A stretch of 64,000 nucleotides of DNA from assembly GCF_032854445.1 (NCBI RefSeq), contig NC_088301.1:19089808-19153807 (forward strand), read 5' to 3'. Source of the stretch: Liolophura sinensis (Eukaryota; Mollusca; Polyplacophora; Chitonida; Chitonidae). A model generated the notes under the pieces. That model did not search any database, was not told where the DNA came from, and saw only the letters and a program-made list of their open reading frames with translations. Position numbers and translations under genes: made by a program. The first letter of the stretch is position 1; the number at the start of each line of letters is the position of its first letter. Shown here in pieces: positions 28,301 to 38,188 of the stretch.

Positions 28301-31300
28301 TTAATCCATATAAATGTAATTAATTACTAAAACCTGGGGTATTTAACATGCACTGAAGTCACCTTGATTCTGTCTCGTCAGACATTACACCTGTCAGCTC
28401 CAGTTAACCAGGTCAACGTATCAGACCAACCCAGACAGGCGGGTGCTGCTGGTCCGGTGGGGGGAAGAGGTAGTAGAGGTTTGGGCCGGGCCAAAGTCAT
28501 ACAATAAAAGCCTTTGACGTTTAGTATATATGTAGTAGTGACTTTGATTGAGTAAGAAAGAGCTGTGTAATTAAATATATACACTAATATGTATTAGTAG
28601 ACTTGTATGCATGTACACAGAAGTGTGATACACAAGGAAGATTGATACAATCTCTTAACGTAGGACTTCGGGTATGTAACCTCAAAAAGTTGGATCCCGA
28701 AAAATTTTTATGCTAGCTCAGATTCATTTACGGACATGTCTGAGTAGCTACAAACGCAAGTGGAAATGCGGACTCATAAATTTCTCAGTGTTGGATAACT
28801 GCATTGAGGAGTTTCGTATGCATTTAATCGGTGGGACACCACATGTATACCATTATGGTTTGAATAAAGCTTAGAGAACACGGTAAAATGTCACACTAAA
28901 AACGTCACATTTTAGGCTGGTTGTCCTGGAAAACTGGGCTGGTGAGTTTGCAAGCCACTAGACACTGTACATGTAACTGATTTCTTTCTGATGGACTTTC
29001 ATATAATAATTTACACAGCGTGATCAATAAAAGCTATGCGCGGCCAAAGTTGAAAATATCAGAAACATTACTTCATCGTACATTTAGTGAAATGAAAAAC
29101 TTGTTCATCTCCAGTGGTGTATCCACGTGTACATGATAATGATTTTATTTAAGTGATTGTTGTTTTACAGCGTATTCAAGAATATTTCATTTATACGACG
29201 GCGGCCATTATTATGGTGGGAGGAAACCAGGCAGAGCCTGGGTGAAACCCACGACCATCCGCAGGTTGCTGGCAGACCTTCCCATGTATGCATGACAATG
29301 AATACCATCAGTATCAGTACATGCTAGGTTTGGGAGTACACACATGTATGTTAAAAGCTTCATGTATGCTTTGCCCACTATGCAAACAAAAACATAGCCC
29401 TACATCTCATATAATGGTGAATGAGTATCTGGGTCATATGATATACTAGTAACCAGTTCATTATTTAATTATAATATAATTATAATTATAATTATAATAT
29501 CTCTATTAGAAAAAAAAAACTATTCTTATTCAATGTTAGCTTGGCCATCCATTACACTAATTTGCAGAATTCCAATAATTAAATATCAATTAAAAGTCAT
29601 ATAATTAAGCAATCAAATCAAGACACTACAAATATAAATTCAAAATGAAGTCATAGAATCACCACATTGCTAGATAAAAGTTATTTATTTATTTGATTAT
29701 TTTTTTTTTTTTTTTTTTTTTTTTTGTGCCTTACTCAAGGATATCTCACTAACATGACAGAGGGCAGCATTATGGTGGGAGGAAACTGGACAGAGCCCGG
29801 AAGAAACCCACGACCAAAGCAACGTTTCAAACCATTAGATGAAGGGTTTTTATTCCTTGACTCTCATTGGACAATTCTTACTACATGCATAAAATTTGAA
29901 AAATACAAACACTGTTGCCTGATCCTACAGGGATAATTGAGACTGGTTTACTTACTGATAACTTATTAGAGTCTGAATAATTATGTTTTGCTATCTCATA
30001 AATCAAATCAAAAAGGTTTCAAAGTAAGTAGGTAAACAAGCAAAAAGTTTTGCCAAAAATGATTTACATTCAGCATGTGAAAGCAAAAAGTCTAGCCATC
30101 ATACATATGGGAATGTCTGCTGTAGGGCTCATTGGAATTGACCAACACTGTAATTGTGTATGCCGCACTCTGACCTGTAAAGGTGATTTTGAGTGAGTGA
30201 GTCCTTGGGGTTTAACGTCATACTTAACAATTTTTCAGTCATATGACGACAAAGGAATCCTTAGAGTGCATGTAATGTGCCTCCTTGTTGCAGGACGGAT
30301 TTCCACTGCTCGTTGATCTAGTGCTGCTTCACTGAGACGCCTTACTGAAGGCAAGTAAGCCGCTCCGCCCGAGCCATTATACTGATAGGGGTTGACCAGT
30401 CGTTGCACTATCCCCTTCATGCTGAACCCCAAGCGAGGAAGTTACAACTTCCTCTTTTAAAGTCTAAGGTGTGACTCGACCCAGGATTGACCCTGGATCT
30501 ACAGCCCCCTGGGTGATTTTGAAGAGTACAAGAACACACTTACTAGAAGAATATACATCACCCTGTGGACAAATAAAACTGTCATCATGGCATGATTACC
30601 AGCATAATTCTCGGCATCTTTAAGCTTTTCTCTGCAAAACTACACATACTCTTTGAGTCACAGAGGTGATTACACCACAACCACTTCAGTACAGTTGTTG
30701 TAATGATGATAACGATATTCTGGTATGCTGCCCTACATAGCCTTTATCATAATCACCCCTCCACAGTAACCCACTGTGACTTAAGTGCTTAGTTAACTCC
30801 GACACAGACAACATCCTGATTATCTGCCAGCCAAGAAAAAAGATAACCAGGCTGGATAATCTGATTATAGCTCTAGAACAACCTCATTACATAATACATG
30901 TTATTACTGCCATTGATCCCTATAACTGAGCTATGGCAATATTGCTAACGTCAGCCGATATAAATAACGTTGTTCAATTCACCAGCTGATGATCAAGTGC
31001 GTGATGCCGAGGATATCTTTTATTCTGGGTACTGAGCGCTCGCTCCATTATTTCTTCATGCTGTGTTCTTTGAAAAGGATTTGATGAAGTAAAGTAGTTC
31101 ACGATTAGGGGCTGAGTTAAAACTAGAGTGACACAAGCAAACAGTTTGGGTAATAGCCCTGGGTTAATTGTCTCCATCATTGGTTTTCCCTAGGGGTCAG
31201 GGGAAGCCTGAAGGTTTGGAATGGGGGTGGGGTGCAGTTAAGTTAACAGACTGATCAGGCTTAGGTTAGTTTAGCATCTGTTAAGTGTTTGTTGCCTAAG

Positions 31301-34300
31301 ATGAGATAATCTTACAGCATTTGTTTAGGGGATGGAAGCAGATGTGATTAACACAGAAAATTACTGGGATTATATTGGGACAGTCCAGACACATGGTTGA
31401 CATGGAAAGTTTACCCTGATTAAAGTGCTAGGGGTTAGAGGACTCATTGCGTGCTCTATAATCAGGCAAAAAAAACCAGATGTCCACTCGCAGAATTACA
31501 TGTACTTTTTCAAGTGATGGAAATATATATACTGTAAATCTTCAATCTCTTCAACCATGGGGTGTCGTGAAAAACTTCACACAGTCTTATGAAGCTTGCA
31601 TCTTTAGTCATACAAAGAAATCACATTTAGTGCCATTTTCCTAATCACATTTAGTGCCATTTTCCTAATCACATTTAGTGCCATTTTCATAATAATAATG
31701 TGCATAATTTCCTCTGCTTAAAAAGTGCTTATAAATTAGTAGTTGAAAAGGTTGAAGATGTACAAAGCATGGTGGAATTTTTCGTCAGGGATACTTAGAA
31801 CAAACTGTACACAAAAACTGTTTACATTTAAACTTATCTTACACAAATAATGTACAAGCGCATGATTCATTAACATTAGCCCATTAATCTGTTGTGTGAA
31901 AGATTATATGTTGTTCATTATACAGTTGTACATGCACATTGTATTGTTCATTATATTTTGTATTGTAACATTATATATTGTTTTGTTCATTACATACTAT
32001 ATCTTGTTCATTATATAATCACATTTAGTGCCATTTTCCTAATAATAATGTGCATAATTTCCTCTGGAAAAAGTGCTTATAAATTAGTAGTTGAATTGTG
32101 TGAAAGATTATATGTTGTTCATTATACAGTTGTACATGTACATTGTATTACATACTATATCTTGTTCATTATATATTATATATTGCTCATTGTTGCGTGA
32201 AACATTACATATTATTATAGTGAAGTTAAGCCATATTACCATTGATTCGACTTGAGCACAAAACATCTGATAAAGACAAAAGGATCCCATGTTGTGCTTA
32301 TGAACATACAGGTGTGTGTCTGATGGCTGCAGTACAAACTGTCTTTCTTGTGGCAGGGTGAGTCTACGCCACCAAAGTGCTGCCGCCACTGAAGTATCAT
32401 GCTGAAGACACCAGACAGGACACCCCATAAAGTCACACTATATTGACACTAGGCAAGCCTTGCCTGTTTCCTTGCTCTAACCTCTCGGTACTGAGCGCCA
32501 AGCGAGGCCACAGCAAGTATCATTTTTTAAAGTCTTTGCTTTGACTCAACCCGGTTTGATCCCAGGTCCCCTCATTGTGCATACAAAAATATGACTTACT
32601 GTTAATCACAAAATGTAGTTCCCATTGAGAAGTAACCTTTGATACAACCTCTGCTGAACTACATGCACATACATGTAACACTTTCATTTTTTCAAGTTTG
32701 TCTCCTTTTGATGCAACATTTTCTCAAGCTTGTGTCCTTCTCATGCAACATTTTCTCAAGTTTGTCTCCTTCACATGAAACATTGTCTTAAGTTTGTCCC
32801 TTTCTCATGCAACATTTTCTCAAGTTTGATACCATTCAAAAACTGGTCCCAATTTGGCAAGATGTTCCACTGTGCCAGTTCACACCTAGTGAATGTGTCA
32901 AAGTGTTCAACAGTATCAGTCAAACCCTGGCTGATTTATCAAGTCATTTTTCAACGCTAGTCAGAATTTCTGCTCTGTCTGGCAACGTATTTCTCAATGT
33001 CAGTAAAAAAATTTTGTGGCTCAGTTTGGCAAAAGGTTAAGGGATCTCCTGGCCAAGATAAATTTACCACAACTGCACATGCACTTTAAGTAAACAATGT
33101 ATAAGGATGTAAAAATGACATACCAAACAGAAATAAGGGATGTGAAGAAGCGACTCACCTCTACCTCCCCGTCCTCTCTGACCTCCACGACCTCTGCCCT
33201 CTCCACGACCTTTAGACTTCATTATGACCTCCTCTTTTACCATATCAATCACTTCATCAGGTATTCGGAGATATTTGATTGTGCTACCTCTGATGTAACA
33301 CTCTGGCATTCTCCAAAACCTGTCTCCATCCTAGACAGAAATCAATTTGATCCAAATTTTGGCATATAAAGCAGACAAGAAGCATTAGCTAGGAAAGGTA
33401 CCATATGGAACAAATCAGCCTTACCCGTACACTTTTACTTCATTACAGGCATTCAGAATGAATTCTTTATATTTATCAAATGCCTTCAACTTTTTCATTT
33501 GATTAAGCCGCATTCACATGATGGACTTTCTCATTTCGACTCATCGAATTTGAAGAAAGGCCATGTCAGCACCACCATGTGATTTGTCAAAGGTGACAAT
33601 CAGATGGAATATTGCATGTCTTATTTTCAACTACTGATGGGTCAACTTTACAAAAAAGAAATGAGAGAAAGCTACAAAGAGAAACACAGATCTGTTGGAT
33701 GTACAGTTATTATAGCATATAGATGTTCTTTAGTATAACCAAGAATCAAGAAATGCTCATAACTTAATGCCACACCAGCGCTAACACAGCAGAGTCGTTC
33801 GCTAGAAATTACCAAGAATACCTATACATATCATAGAGCAGTCCTACTAAATTCTACCATGTTTAAATTTATTTATTGTTGGTGTTTAACACCAAACTCA
33901 AGAATATTTCCCTTATACGAAAGCAGTCAGCATTATTGTGGGAGGCAGAGTGCGGGGAAACCCACGACCATCTGCACGTTGCTGGCTAACCTTCCCACTT
34001 ACAGCCACAGAGGTAGCCAGCATGAGCTGGACTTGAACTCACAGCGACAGTATTGGTGAGAGGCTCATCATGTTTAAATAGAAATGTTCCTCTTGAAGGC
34101 CATGCTGGAGACATCAGATATGCATTGTATACCAACAAGACAACCTTCCCAAGTGTGACATATGACATATTGGTGGAAGGCAAAGGCACTTCAACAACCT
34201 TCATGCAAGACCACACAAGAGAGCACTGTCAAGCACTTAACGCCACCAGATCCCCGGACAACAAAATGGAAGCATGGGAATCTTGAAACCCCCTGTGGAA

Positions 34301-37300
34301 GGCCTGTTTTGAACCTGCATCTTAAAAATATGTAAGCATGTAATTCAGCCTTGTGGGGAAAGTTTCACGTGTGAAATAACACATTTTAACAGGAAATGCT
34401 AGCATCTTACATGTATGTGGTACTGGAGATTCCGTGTGAGGAATTCACAGTCAATCCACAGTCAAGCTGCTGGACTTGTATAAACAAATATTATCACTGG
34501 CCATAGGATCTTGTAAATTTCAGCACCAGCAAGCTGCAATGAGGCAATATGGCTTGGTATTTAAGACACCAATGCATGTGCCATATATTGATCACCTTCC
34601 TATAAGGGTTTGGTTGGTGTCAGTTAAATTGAAAGCATACACCTAGGCACAGCTAAGTCCTCAACTTCTTAACATGGAGTTTCAAGGTCAGTTTGAACAA
34701 TGTATATGTACTTACTTTCAGTTTTGTTGGGAACCCAGAAGTATAAAAATGTGAAATGTAGATATTGTCTCCACTACCTAATCACCCGGTTAGTTGTAGG
34801 CAACTGTATTTCACAGTTAAGGGGAGACAACTATTACCATACAGGATGCTTCTGGTAACTGATTTTATCACACCAGTGTTACAGGGTACATAAAATGCAT
34901 TGGTTTTATTTCATAATGTGCAGATTATCTTGTGTAATAACATATAACAGTGCCAACAGTTTTCAACTTTCATTTTGGGAAGTATAAATGGCTTCAAAGT
35001 ACAGTTTTCTTGAGGCCTCATTGGCAAGTTTGGAAATTAAGTAGCTTGTAGCGGTGATGTCAACAATGATTCCTGTTTAAAAAGAACTCTGTGGGGGAGA
35101 GACCGAATGGGTCTGGCAATTTGGATGCGGCCGTGAAGGGAATAGACAGAATGGGGGTGGGTGTAGGGAAACTAAGATTGCCAAAAGAAGCCATGCGGTA
35201 TCAGTATACTTGTCACCTTGCCTAAACTGTGGTGACACGGATCACCTGGCTCCGGTCACTTCAGGGGTGTTCACAGAGTTACGAATAAGATCAACGATGA
35301 CATAATTTCTGAAAAAATGCTACCATGGATGGAAAATATGCCTAACATATAGGTGTAATAAAACAGGTATAAAAATACCTCCAAAATGAAAACTTTTTAA
35401 CAAAAATTCATTTGGCATAAAAACATAATCTTTGTTTTATAGTTCCTTTTCATGCATCCTTTAGGGTTAAATCCTGGCCTTGGACAATTAGATTGGCCCT
35501 CCTGCTTTCATTGTTCAAAGGTCTCTAGGGTGTTAAAGACAATAGCCTGTCAGTGGCACTCATGGAGCCTTGGAGACATGGAGTCTTATAGTCGTTAAAG
35601 ATCACTTGTCTTCCACGAACGTGGTGTGCAAGTCTGCGTGTCACAGATAGGAATGTGGTTTACTCTCCCTCAGTCCGGTTTCCTCAAGTCATAAAGCTTT
35701 ATTTCTTTATTTATTTATTTGATTGGTGTTTTCTGCCGTACTCAAGAATGTTTCACTTATAAGACTGCAACCAGCATTATGGTGGCAGAAAACCGGTAAG
35801 AACCCAGGGGAAACCCACGACCATCCGCAGGTGGCAGGCAGGCCTTCCCACATATGGCCCCAAAGGAAGCCAGCATAAGCTGGACTTGAACTTGCAACGA
35901 CTGCATTGGCGAGAGGCCTCTGGGTCACTACGCTGCGCTAGCACACTAACTAACTAGCCATGGAGGCTTCCAAGTCATAAAACTGACAGCTACCATACAT
36001 GTACCAGTTCAAAATTCTTGAATATGGCAATAAAATCACATAAATAAATAATCACACTGGTAACTGTAAACTCTTCAGAGGTGGCCTACTGACTTAACCA
36101 ATCACAATGATTTGCATGCAAATGCAGACCAGTGGAGCAAAATGGCCTATCAGTGTTAGGTTCTCTCTCTTCCTTCAGCTATATGTAAACTTTAAGTCCA
36201 TTCTTTCTACATTTAAAAAATACATGTACCAAGCTCTACAGAGTTTCAGATACCAGAGTTAAAGCAGAGAAAATGACTGGTGAATGCTGTCTTACCCTGG
36301 ATGTGCAGATCACTTCTCTTAAGTTAATATTCATCCAGTTATCACAACTGACAAGATGACCATTGTAGGTTTCTCCATTCTTTAACTCCACCAACTGAAA
36401 AGAATAATAATGCAATTTAAATTGTAAATAGTCGAGCATGCATTGAATCTTCTCTCAAATCCCCTTTCATAAGGCATAAAGCATTTTCATACTCTCAAAT
36501 CATTTTTATACAAATTACCTTTCAAAAAGAAAAAAAAACGTAAGATGATTAACTACTTTTTGACAAAGTATGATATTTTTATCTGAGAAAAATTCCAAAC
36601 AAAAAATCATTATGGACAAAAAAATTGAAAAAGATTTTCAATCTAAAACAAGTGAACATGAACTGCAGCTAAACTTTTATCACATATATAATTTATCTGA
36701 AATGATACAAAGATAAAAATTTAAAAAAAAAATCAAGAGTTATAATATTTACCATTGGGTGGTTTACTGCTGTTCGCAACAATGAAAGAGGTAACTGCAA
36801 ATAAATAAAAAATTGTCTAAATGTACATGTGCAGTAGAGTACACGTATTCATCTTCCATTAGAGGAAATGACAATATACAGGGTGTCCCTGAAGTCGTGC
36901 ACCATCCTGATTTTCATGTTTTTTCTGTGTTTCAGATTTAATACTGATTTAAATTTTTTTTTCTTTCAGAGTTAATTATGGCTAATAAACTAACAGTACA
37001 AGAAAGAGTTGAATTGGTTTTTATGTTTGGAAGAGATGGGGCAACACACCGCTCTGTAGCTCAAGCATTCAACCTCAACCTGGATGGTGCGTGACTTCTG
37101 GGACACCCTGTAGTGCTGTATTTGTCACTAAACATTTTAGTCAGGGAAATGTAGGTTTTGTTTGACAGATTCTTTAAAAAATTGATGCAACTGCCAAAAT
37201 TCAAAGTCCTTAACAGAACAAAAACAGCCATGACCTTTTTGAAAATGCATGAAACAGTCAGAAACTTTTGACACCGGTGCATATAGCACAGTGATTGGAA

Positions 37301-38188
37301 GTTGAATTGAAGCCTGGGTCATATAAACATCACACGTTCATGTGAGCTAGTGGGAGATATTTTTCTCTTCGAGTAAGTCACAGCAGCAACATCGAGAGGA
37401 CACGATTAGGAGTGGGCTTCCCTTGTGTTCCTGCTTGACACAGAACGCAGTTGTAGCGATGTTCAGGCTAAACTGAAAGGTGCAGCACCTCGACCAGGGC
37501 AGGTAACTGCCTCAAGTTTTTAAATGGAGCGTGCTCTGATACAATATTCTGCCCCACCTAATGTCAGAGCAATCTCAGACTACAACCAAAAGTGAAATAG
37601 CCGAACTCAGCACTCGGCAATTTTGTCGCACTGAAATTAGAATGGCCTCTCAAAATTGTTACATGGATTACACCAGTTTGACCAGTGGTGCTTATCCGGG
37701 CGACCACCAGTTCCCTACCATGTGACCAAGGGGGCTGGTCTCGGACTGCTGGTCGGATAATCCAAGATAGCTTTGATGTGCGTTCTTGCAATATTTTGTT
37801 TGGTCAGCGATGGCCTCAAACCAACATCAAAGTGGACGTCATTTAAAAACCTGATGCAGTAACCTGCCCTTGTCAAATATGTTGAGGCTGTCAGTACAAC
37901 TGCTCGCTTTCAGCTTCACCAAGGAATCTCGGACCCATGCCGCCTAGAAAATAACATATCGACGTTGTGTTCACAATACCCACTGCCACTACAGCTGCAT
38001 CACGTTTGAGGACATCCTTAGCCGAACAAAATTTTGCCAAACTTCTATCTGCTGGAGAAAGTTTCAATACATCAACAACAACACTAATGAAACATCATTG
38101 GCGACAGCCTAAATGAATTAAAGCAAATTCTCATGGAATGCGCACAAAAATTTTATATGTGCACAAATGTTATATATTTCCTCACCAT
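2420..38188 (-). CDS. LSM4: LSM4, U6 snRNA-associated Sm-like protein (spliced, about 130 aa)
   Basis: LSm4 is a subunit of the LSm2-8 ring, which binds the U6 snRNA 3' end in the nucleus, and of the LSm1-7 ring, which acts in cytoplasmic mRNA decapping and P-bodies. Four coding exons are read on the minus strand: 36753-36794 ([14 protein letters not shown]), 36294/36296-36394 (starts [20 protein letters not shown], ends ICTSR), 33159-33330 (starts [15 protein letters not shown], holds the Sm2 segment [18 protein letters not shown], then begins the RGG tail) and 2420-2496 ([20 protein letters not shown], ends KGRGD and stop). All junctions are GT-AG and phases match (42, 99, 172 and 77 nt; the third best ends at 36296). 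The first exon should carry only the ATG. A candidate ATG followed by gtgagg lies at 38186-38188, which sets my upper limit, but it is unproven. With that ATG the protein is 130 aa, against about 139 in human. The last intron is about 30.7 kb. The family call is near certain; the first exon is not. Confidence 0.93.
3555..3626. repeat. 36-bp direct repeat, two copies
   Basis: Two adjacent 36-bp units start ccacagtg and end aagttgca, with one base difference (gagatctccc versus gaaatctccc). Confidence 0.85.
4250..5115. repeat. Minisatellite with 16-20 bp subunits and a 76-bp higher-order unit
   Basis: Variants of agcagtaccaaaccaacaag repeat throughout. In the core (4500-4930) the landmark gagggcagtacc recurs at 4611, 4687 and 4763 (76-bp spacing), then at 4859 after a 20-bp extra subunit. 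Long minus- and plus-strand ORFs here (Trp/Leu/Val-rich, and Gln/Asn/Lys-rich) are products of the repeat. It lies inside the LSM4 intron. Confidence 0.9.
7708..8165. repeat. C-rich minisatellite (about 24-bp unit)
   Basis: Units such as aaggacggacaccccaccct are repeated about 19 times with variation. The minus strand is G-rich, with repeated GGGG/GGG runs that could form quadruplexes. ORFs in several frames are repeat products. Confidence 0.9.
10475..10632. mobile_element. MITE-like element
   Basis: The left end gggccgatttcacaaagatg and the right end cttagtggaatcagcct are imperfect inverted repeats. The inside is AT-rich and non-coding. Its ends resemble those of the 11899-12118 element. 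Confidence 0.4.
11899..12118. mobile_element. MITE-like element with about 28-bp imperfect inverted ends
   Basis: The left end cgggccaaatccacagtcat pairs with the right end, whose reverse complement begins ggagccagttccacagagtc; both continue atttctgac. The body is AT-rich and has no ORF. Confidence 0.6.
12132..12190. repeat. Short tandem repeat (actttattacttgtg / actttatt)
   Basis: Units of actttattacttgtg and actttatt recur over about 60 bp. Confidence 0.85.
13157..13485 (-). mobile_element. SINE-B copy (minus orientation)
   Basis: The left end (gagcgggtgcctgaggttta) is the 3' tail. The right end, read on the minus strand, is a tRNA-like head with an A-box-like tagcacagttggtagagca and a reversed B-box-like segment near gacccagaattgaccctgg. 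It shares its body with 13931-14285, 30190-30510 and 40155-40460. Confidence 0.8.
13931..14285 (-). mobile_element. SINE-B copy with GTGA tail
   Basis: It starts with (gtga)n, then cttggggtttaatgtcgtac, the conserved gtgctgcttcactgagac body, and a right-hand tRNA-like head (gaagccgatgctctactc). It is full length and moderately diverged. Confidence 0.85.
15088..15288. mobile_element. MITE-like element with about 23-bp inverted repeats
   Basis: The left end atactgtatttcacctaaag pairs with the right end ttaggtgaaatgcagtat. It is 201 bp, AT-rich and non-coding. Related ends occur at about 20196-20395 (ctatttcacctaaagta ... gtgaatttcagtacag). Confidence 0.65.
16176..16270 (-). mobile_element. SINE-A fragment
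   Basis: It contains gccagcattatggttggagg, aaaccaggtgggacctttgg and gcaaccatccacagattgct, the central SINE-A body. Both ends are missing. Confidence 0.6.
16310..16662. repeat. 23-bp minisatellite
   Basis: Units such as agtattaatacatccaccgt plus aac or cagc repeat about 15 times, with a few shorter units (cactaagtattaatac). Confidence 0.9.
16899..17352. repeat. GGACAGA/GGATG minisatellite
   Basis: It is built from 12-16 bp words (gacagagagatggatg, gacaggcagacggatg). Several frames on both strands stay open for over 150 codons, giving Asp/Arg/Gly/Trp-rich or Cys/Pro/Ser/His-rich peptides. These are products of a repeat lacking stop triplets. It sits in the LSM4 intron. Confidence 0.93.
18376..18506. 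mobile_element. MITE-like element with GGGGCC...TTTCATGAAG inverted ends
   Basis: The left end ggggcccagtttcatgaag pairs with the right end cttcatgaaaccggcccc. Subterminal cttacttag / ctaag tracts are also inverted. It is about 130 bp and non-coding. A related half-element lies near 56564-56680. Confidence 0.75.
20909..20986. repeat. Long hairpin: 34-bp arms, 10-bp loop
   Basis: The left arm 20909-20942 (contains cttcagtcaatggcg) and the right arm 20953-20986 (contains cgccattgactgaag) are reverse complements with two mismatches. The loop is ggttaatagt. Confidence 0.9.
22041..22210. mobile_element. MITE-like element with 'ccctttccagactat' inverted ends
   Basis: The left part holds gccaccctttccagactat (to 22073). 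The right part, from 22172, holds atagtctggaaagggcgg and then gttacatgtgtaac. The inside is non-coding. A TA microsatellite follows 50 bp away. Confidence 0.6.
22261..22313. repeat. (TA)n microsatellite
   Basis: About 26 uninterrupted TA dinucleotides. Read on the minus strand this gives a false Ile/Tyr run. Confidence 0.97.
24508..24660 (-). mobile_element. SINE-A copy, diverged
   Basis: It has tttatttctctgaatggtg, then ttttacgccatactccag, tatttcacttctac and gtagaccttccc. The tRNA-like head is missing. Confidence 0.75.
28114..28256 (-). mobile_element. SINE-A copy
   Basis: A tttatttatttatttatctg tail, then gattggtgttttacaccgc, actcaagaatatttcactta and cattatggtgggagg. There is an internal deletion before acccatgaccatctgcag, and the copy ends at ggccagagagga. 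Confidence 0.85.
29145..29287 (-). mobile_element. SINE-A copy
   Basis: gttgttttacagcgtattc, aagaatatttcatttatacg, cattattatggtgggagg and cacgaccatccgcaggttgc; truncated at the head. Confidence 0.85.
29684..29820 (-). mobile_element. SINE-A copy with expanded T run
   Basis: The tail region ttatttatttgatta runs into about 27 T residues (29700-29725), then gtgccttactcaaggatatc, cattatggtgggagg and aaacccacgacca. Confidence 0.8.
30190..30510 (-). mobile_element. SINE-B copy, near full length
   Basis: gagtgagtgagtccttgggg, the body cctccttgttgcaggacgg, then gtgctgcttcactgagacgc and ccaagcgaggaagttacaac, ending at gaccctggatctac. The extreme tRNA head is lost. Confidence 0.85.
31531..31764. mobile_element. 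MITE-like element, 'actgtaaatcttcaa' family
   Basis: The left end actgtaaatcttcaatctct and the right end aggttgaagatgtacaaag are inverted. It shares the inside (gaagcttgcatctt) with 60327-60553. It holds three 24-bp copies of a unit containing cacatttagtgccattttcc (31619-31690). Confidence 0.65.
32017..32145. repeat. Segmental repeat of 31676-31960 material
   Basis: The block with cacatttagtgccattttcc, ataatgtgcataatttcc and gcttataaattagtag is repeated from 31676-31745, and the following gtgaaagattatatgttgtt block is repeated from about 31895. The pieces are rejoined more closely than in the first copy. Confidence 0.8.
32460..32575 (-). mobile_element. SINE-B fragment
   Basis: It contains tgagcgccaagcgaggccac, ttttaaagtctttgctttga and gactcaacccggtttgatcc, the tRNA-proximal part of SINE-B. 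The tail half is absent. Confidence 0.6.
32690..32830. repeat. About 30-36 bp tandem repeat
   Basis: About five copies of variants of tcatgcaacattttctcaag followed by tttgtctcctt. Confidence 0.85.
33159..33330 (-). CDS. LSM4: LSM4 exon 4 (end of Sm fold, start of RGG tail)
   Basis: The acceptor is ttctgtctag and the donor is gtgagt. The exon encodes the second half of the Sm fold, including the family-typical [19 protein letters not shown], then [19 protein letters not shown]. It is 172 nt and leaves one base of a glycine codon for the terminal exon at 2496. Confidence 0.95.
33870..34062 (-). mobile_element. SINE-A copy, in LSM4 intron 3
   Basis: tttatttattgttggtgttt, aactcaagaatatttcc, cagcattattgtgggagg and gagctggacttgaactcac (reversed B box), ending at ggtgagaggctc. 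Confidence 0.85.
34070..35690. other. LSM4 intron 3 remainder, nothing recognised
   Basis: AT-rich intronic DNA between two SINE-A copies. I see no coding exon or tandem array. A tRNA-like scrap with ggttaaatcctggcc is near 35465. Confidence 0.5.
35699..35967 (-). mobile_element. SINE-A, essentially full length
   Basis: The most complete copy: poly(ttta) tail, gccgtactcaagaatgtttc, gcattatggtggcag, gagctggact-type B-box region (aagctggacttgaacttgc), ggcgagaggcctctgggtc and a tRNA A-box end (gctagcacactaactaacta) before ccatggagg. Confidence 0.9.
36296..36394 (-). CDS. LSM4: LSM4 exon 3 (Sm1 motif)
   Basis: The exon is 99 nt, phase 0 at both ends. It runs from [15 protein letters not shown] to REVICTSR and is almost identical to vertebrate LSM4. 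It carries the Sm1 RNA-binding loop (DNWMN). The acceptor is cag at 36395-36397 and the donor is gtaag below 36296. Confidence 0.96.
36753..36794 (-). CDS. LSM4: LSM4 exon 2 (N-terminal helix)
   Basis: The exon is 42 nt, 14 codons: [14 protein letters not shown], the conserved N-terminal helix of LSm4. A ttgcag acceptor lies above it and a gt donor follows the ATG of the final Met. It lacks its own start Met, so the initiator must come from an upstream exon. Confidence 0.92.
36877..37112 (+). mobile_element. Deleted Tc1/mariner-type element with about 30-bp terminal inverted repeats
   Basis: The left end tacagggtgtccctgaagtc and the right end, whose reverse complement is tacagggtgtcccagaagtc, continue to gcaccatcc on both sides. 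A short open stretch from the ATG at 36979 reads [14 protein letters not shown] followed by [17 protein letters not shown], which looks like the N-terminal helix-turn-helix of such transposases. The catalytic domain is absent, so this is a non-autonomous 236-bp derivative. It sits upstream of LSM4 exon 2, in the LSM4/OGFOD1 divergent interval. Confidence 0.85.

Larger units (their letters stand above)
2497..33158 (-). other. LSM4 intron of about 30.7 kb
   Basis: This lies between the matching splice sites of LSM4 exons 4 and 5. I recognise no coding exon of another gene here. It contains minisatellites, SINEs, MITE-like elements, a long hairpin and unique AT-rich DNA. Stretches with nothing recognisable include about 5.3-7.6, 8.7-10.4, 12.2-13.1, 17.5-18.3, 18.6-20.1, 22.4-24.4 and 25.0-27.6 kb. 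Confidence 0.75.

Noticed and set aside
28430..28510. Plus-strand Gly/Arg-rich peptide ([12 protein letters not shown]) resembling an LSM4 tail
   Set aside because: It is on the strand opposite to LSM4, has no supporting splice phase or second exon, and the LSM4 tail is already complete at 2420-2496.
35920..35966. Possible tRNA gene at SINE heads
   Set aside because: Only A/B-box-like fragments attached to SINE-A and SINE-B bodies; no complete cloverleaf was seen.
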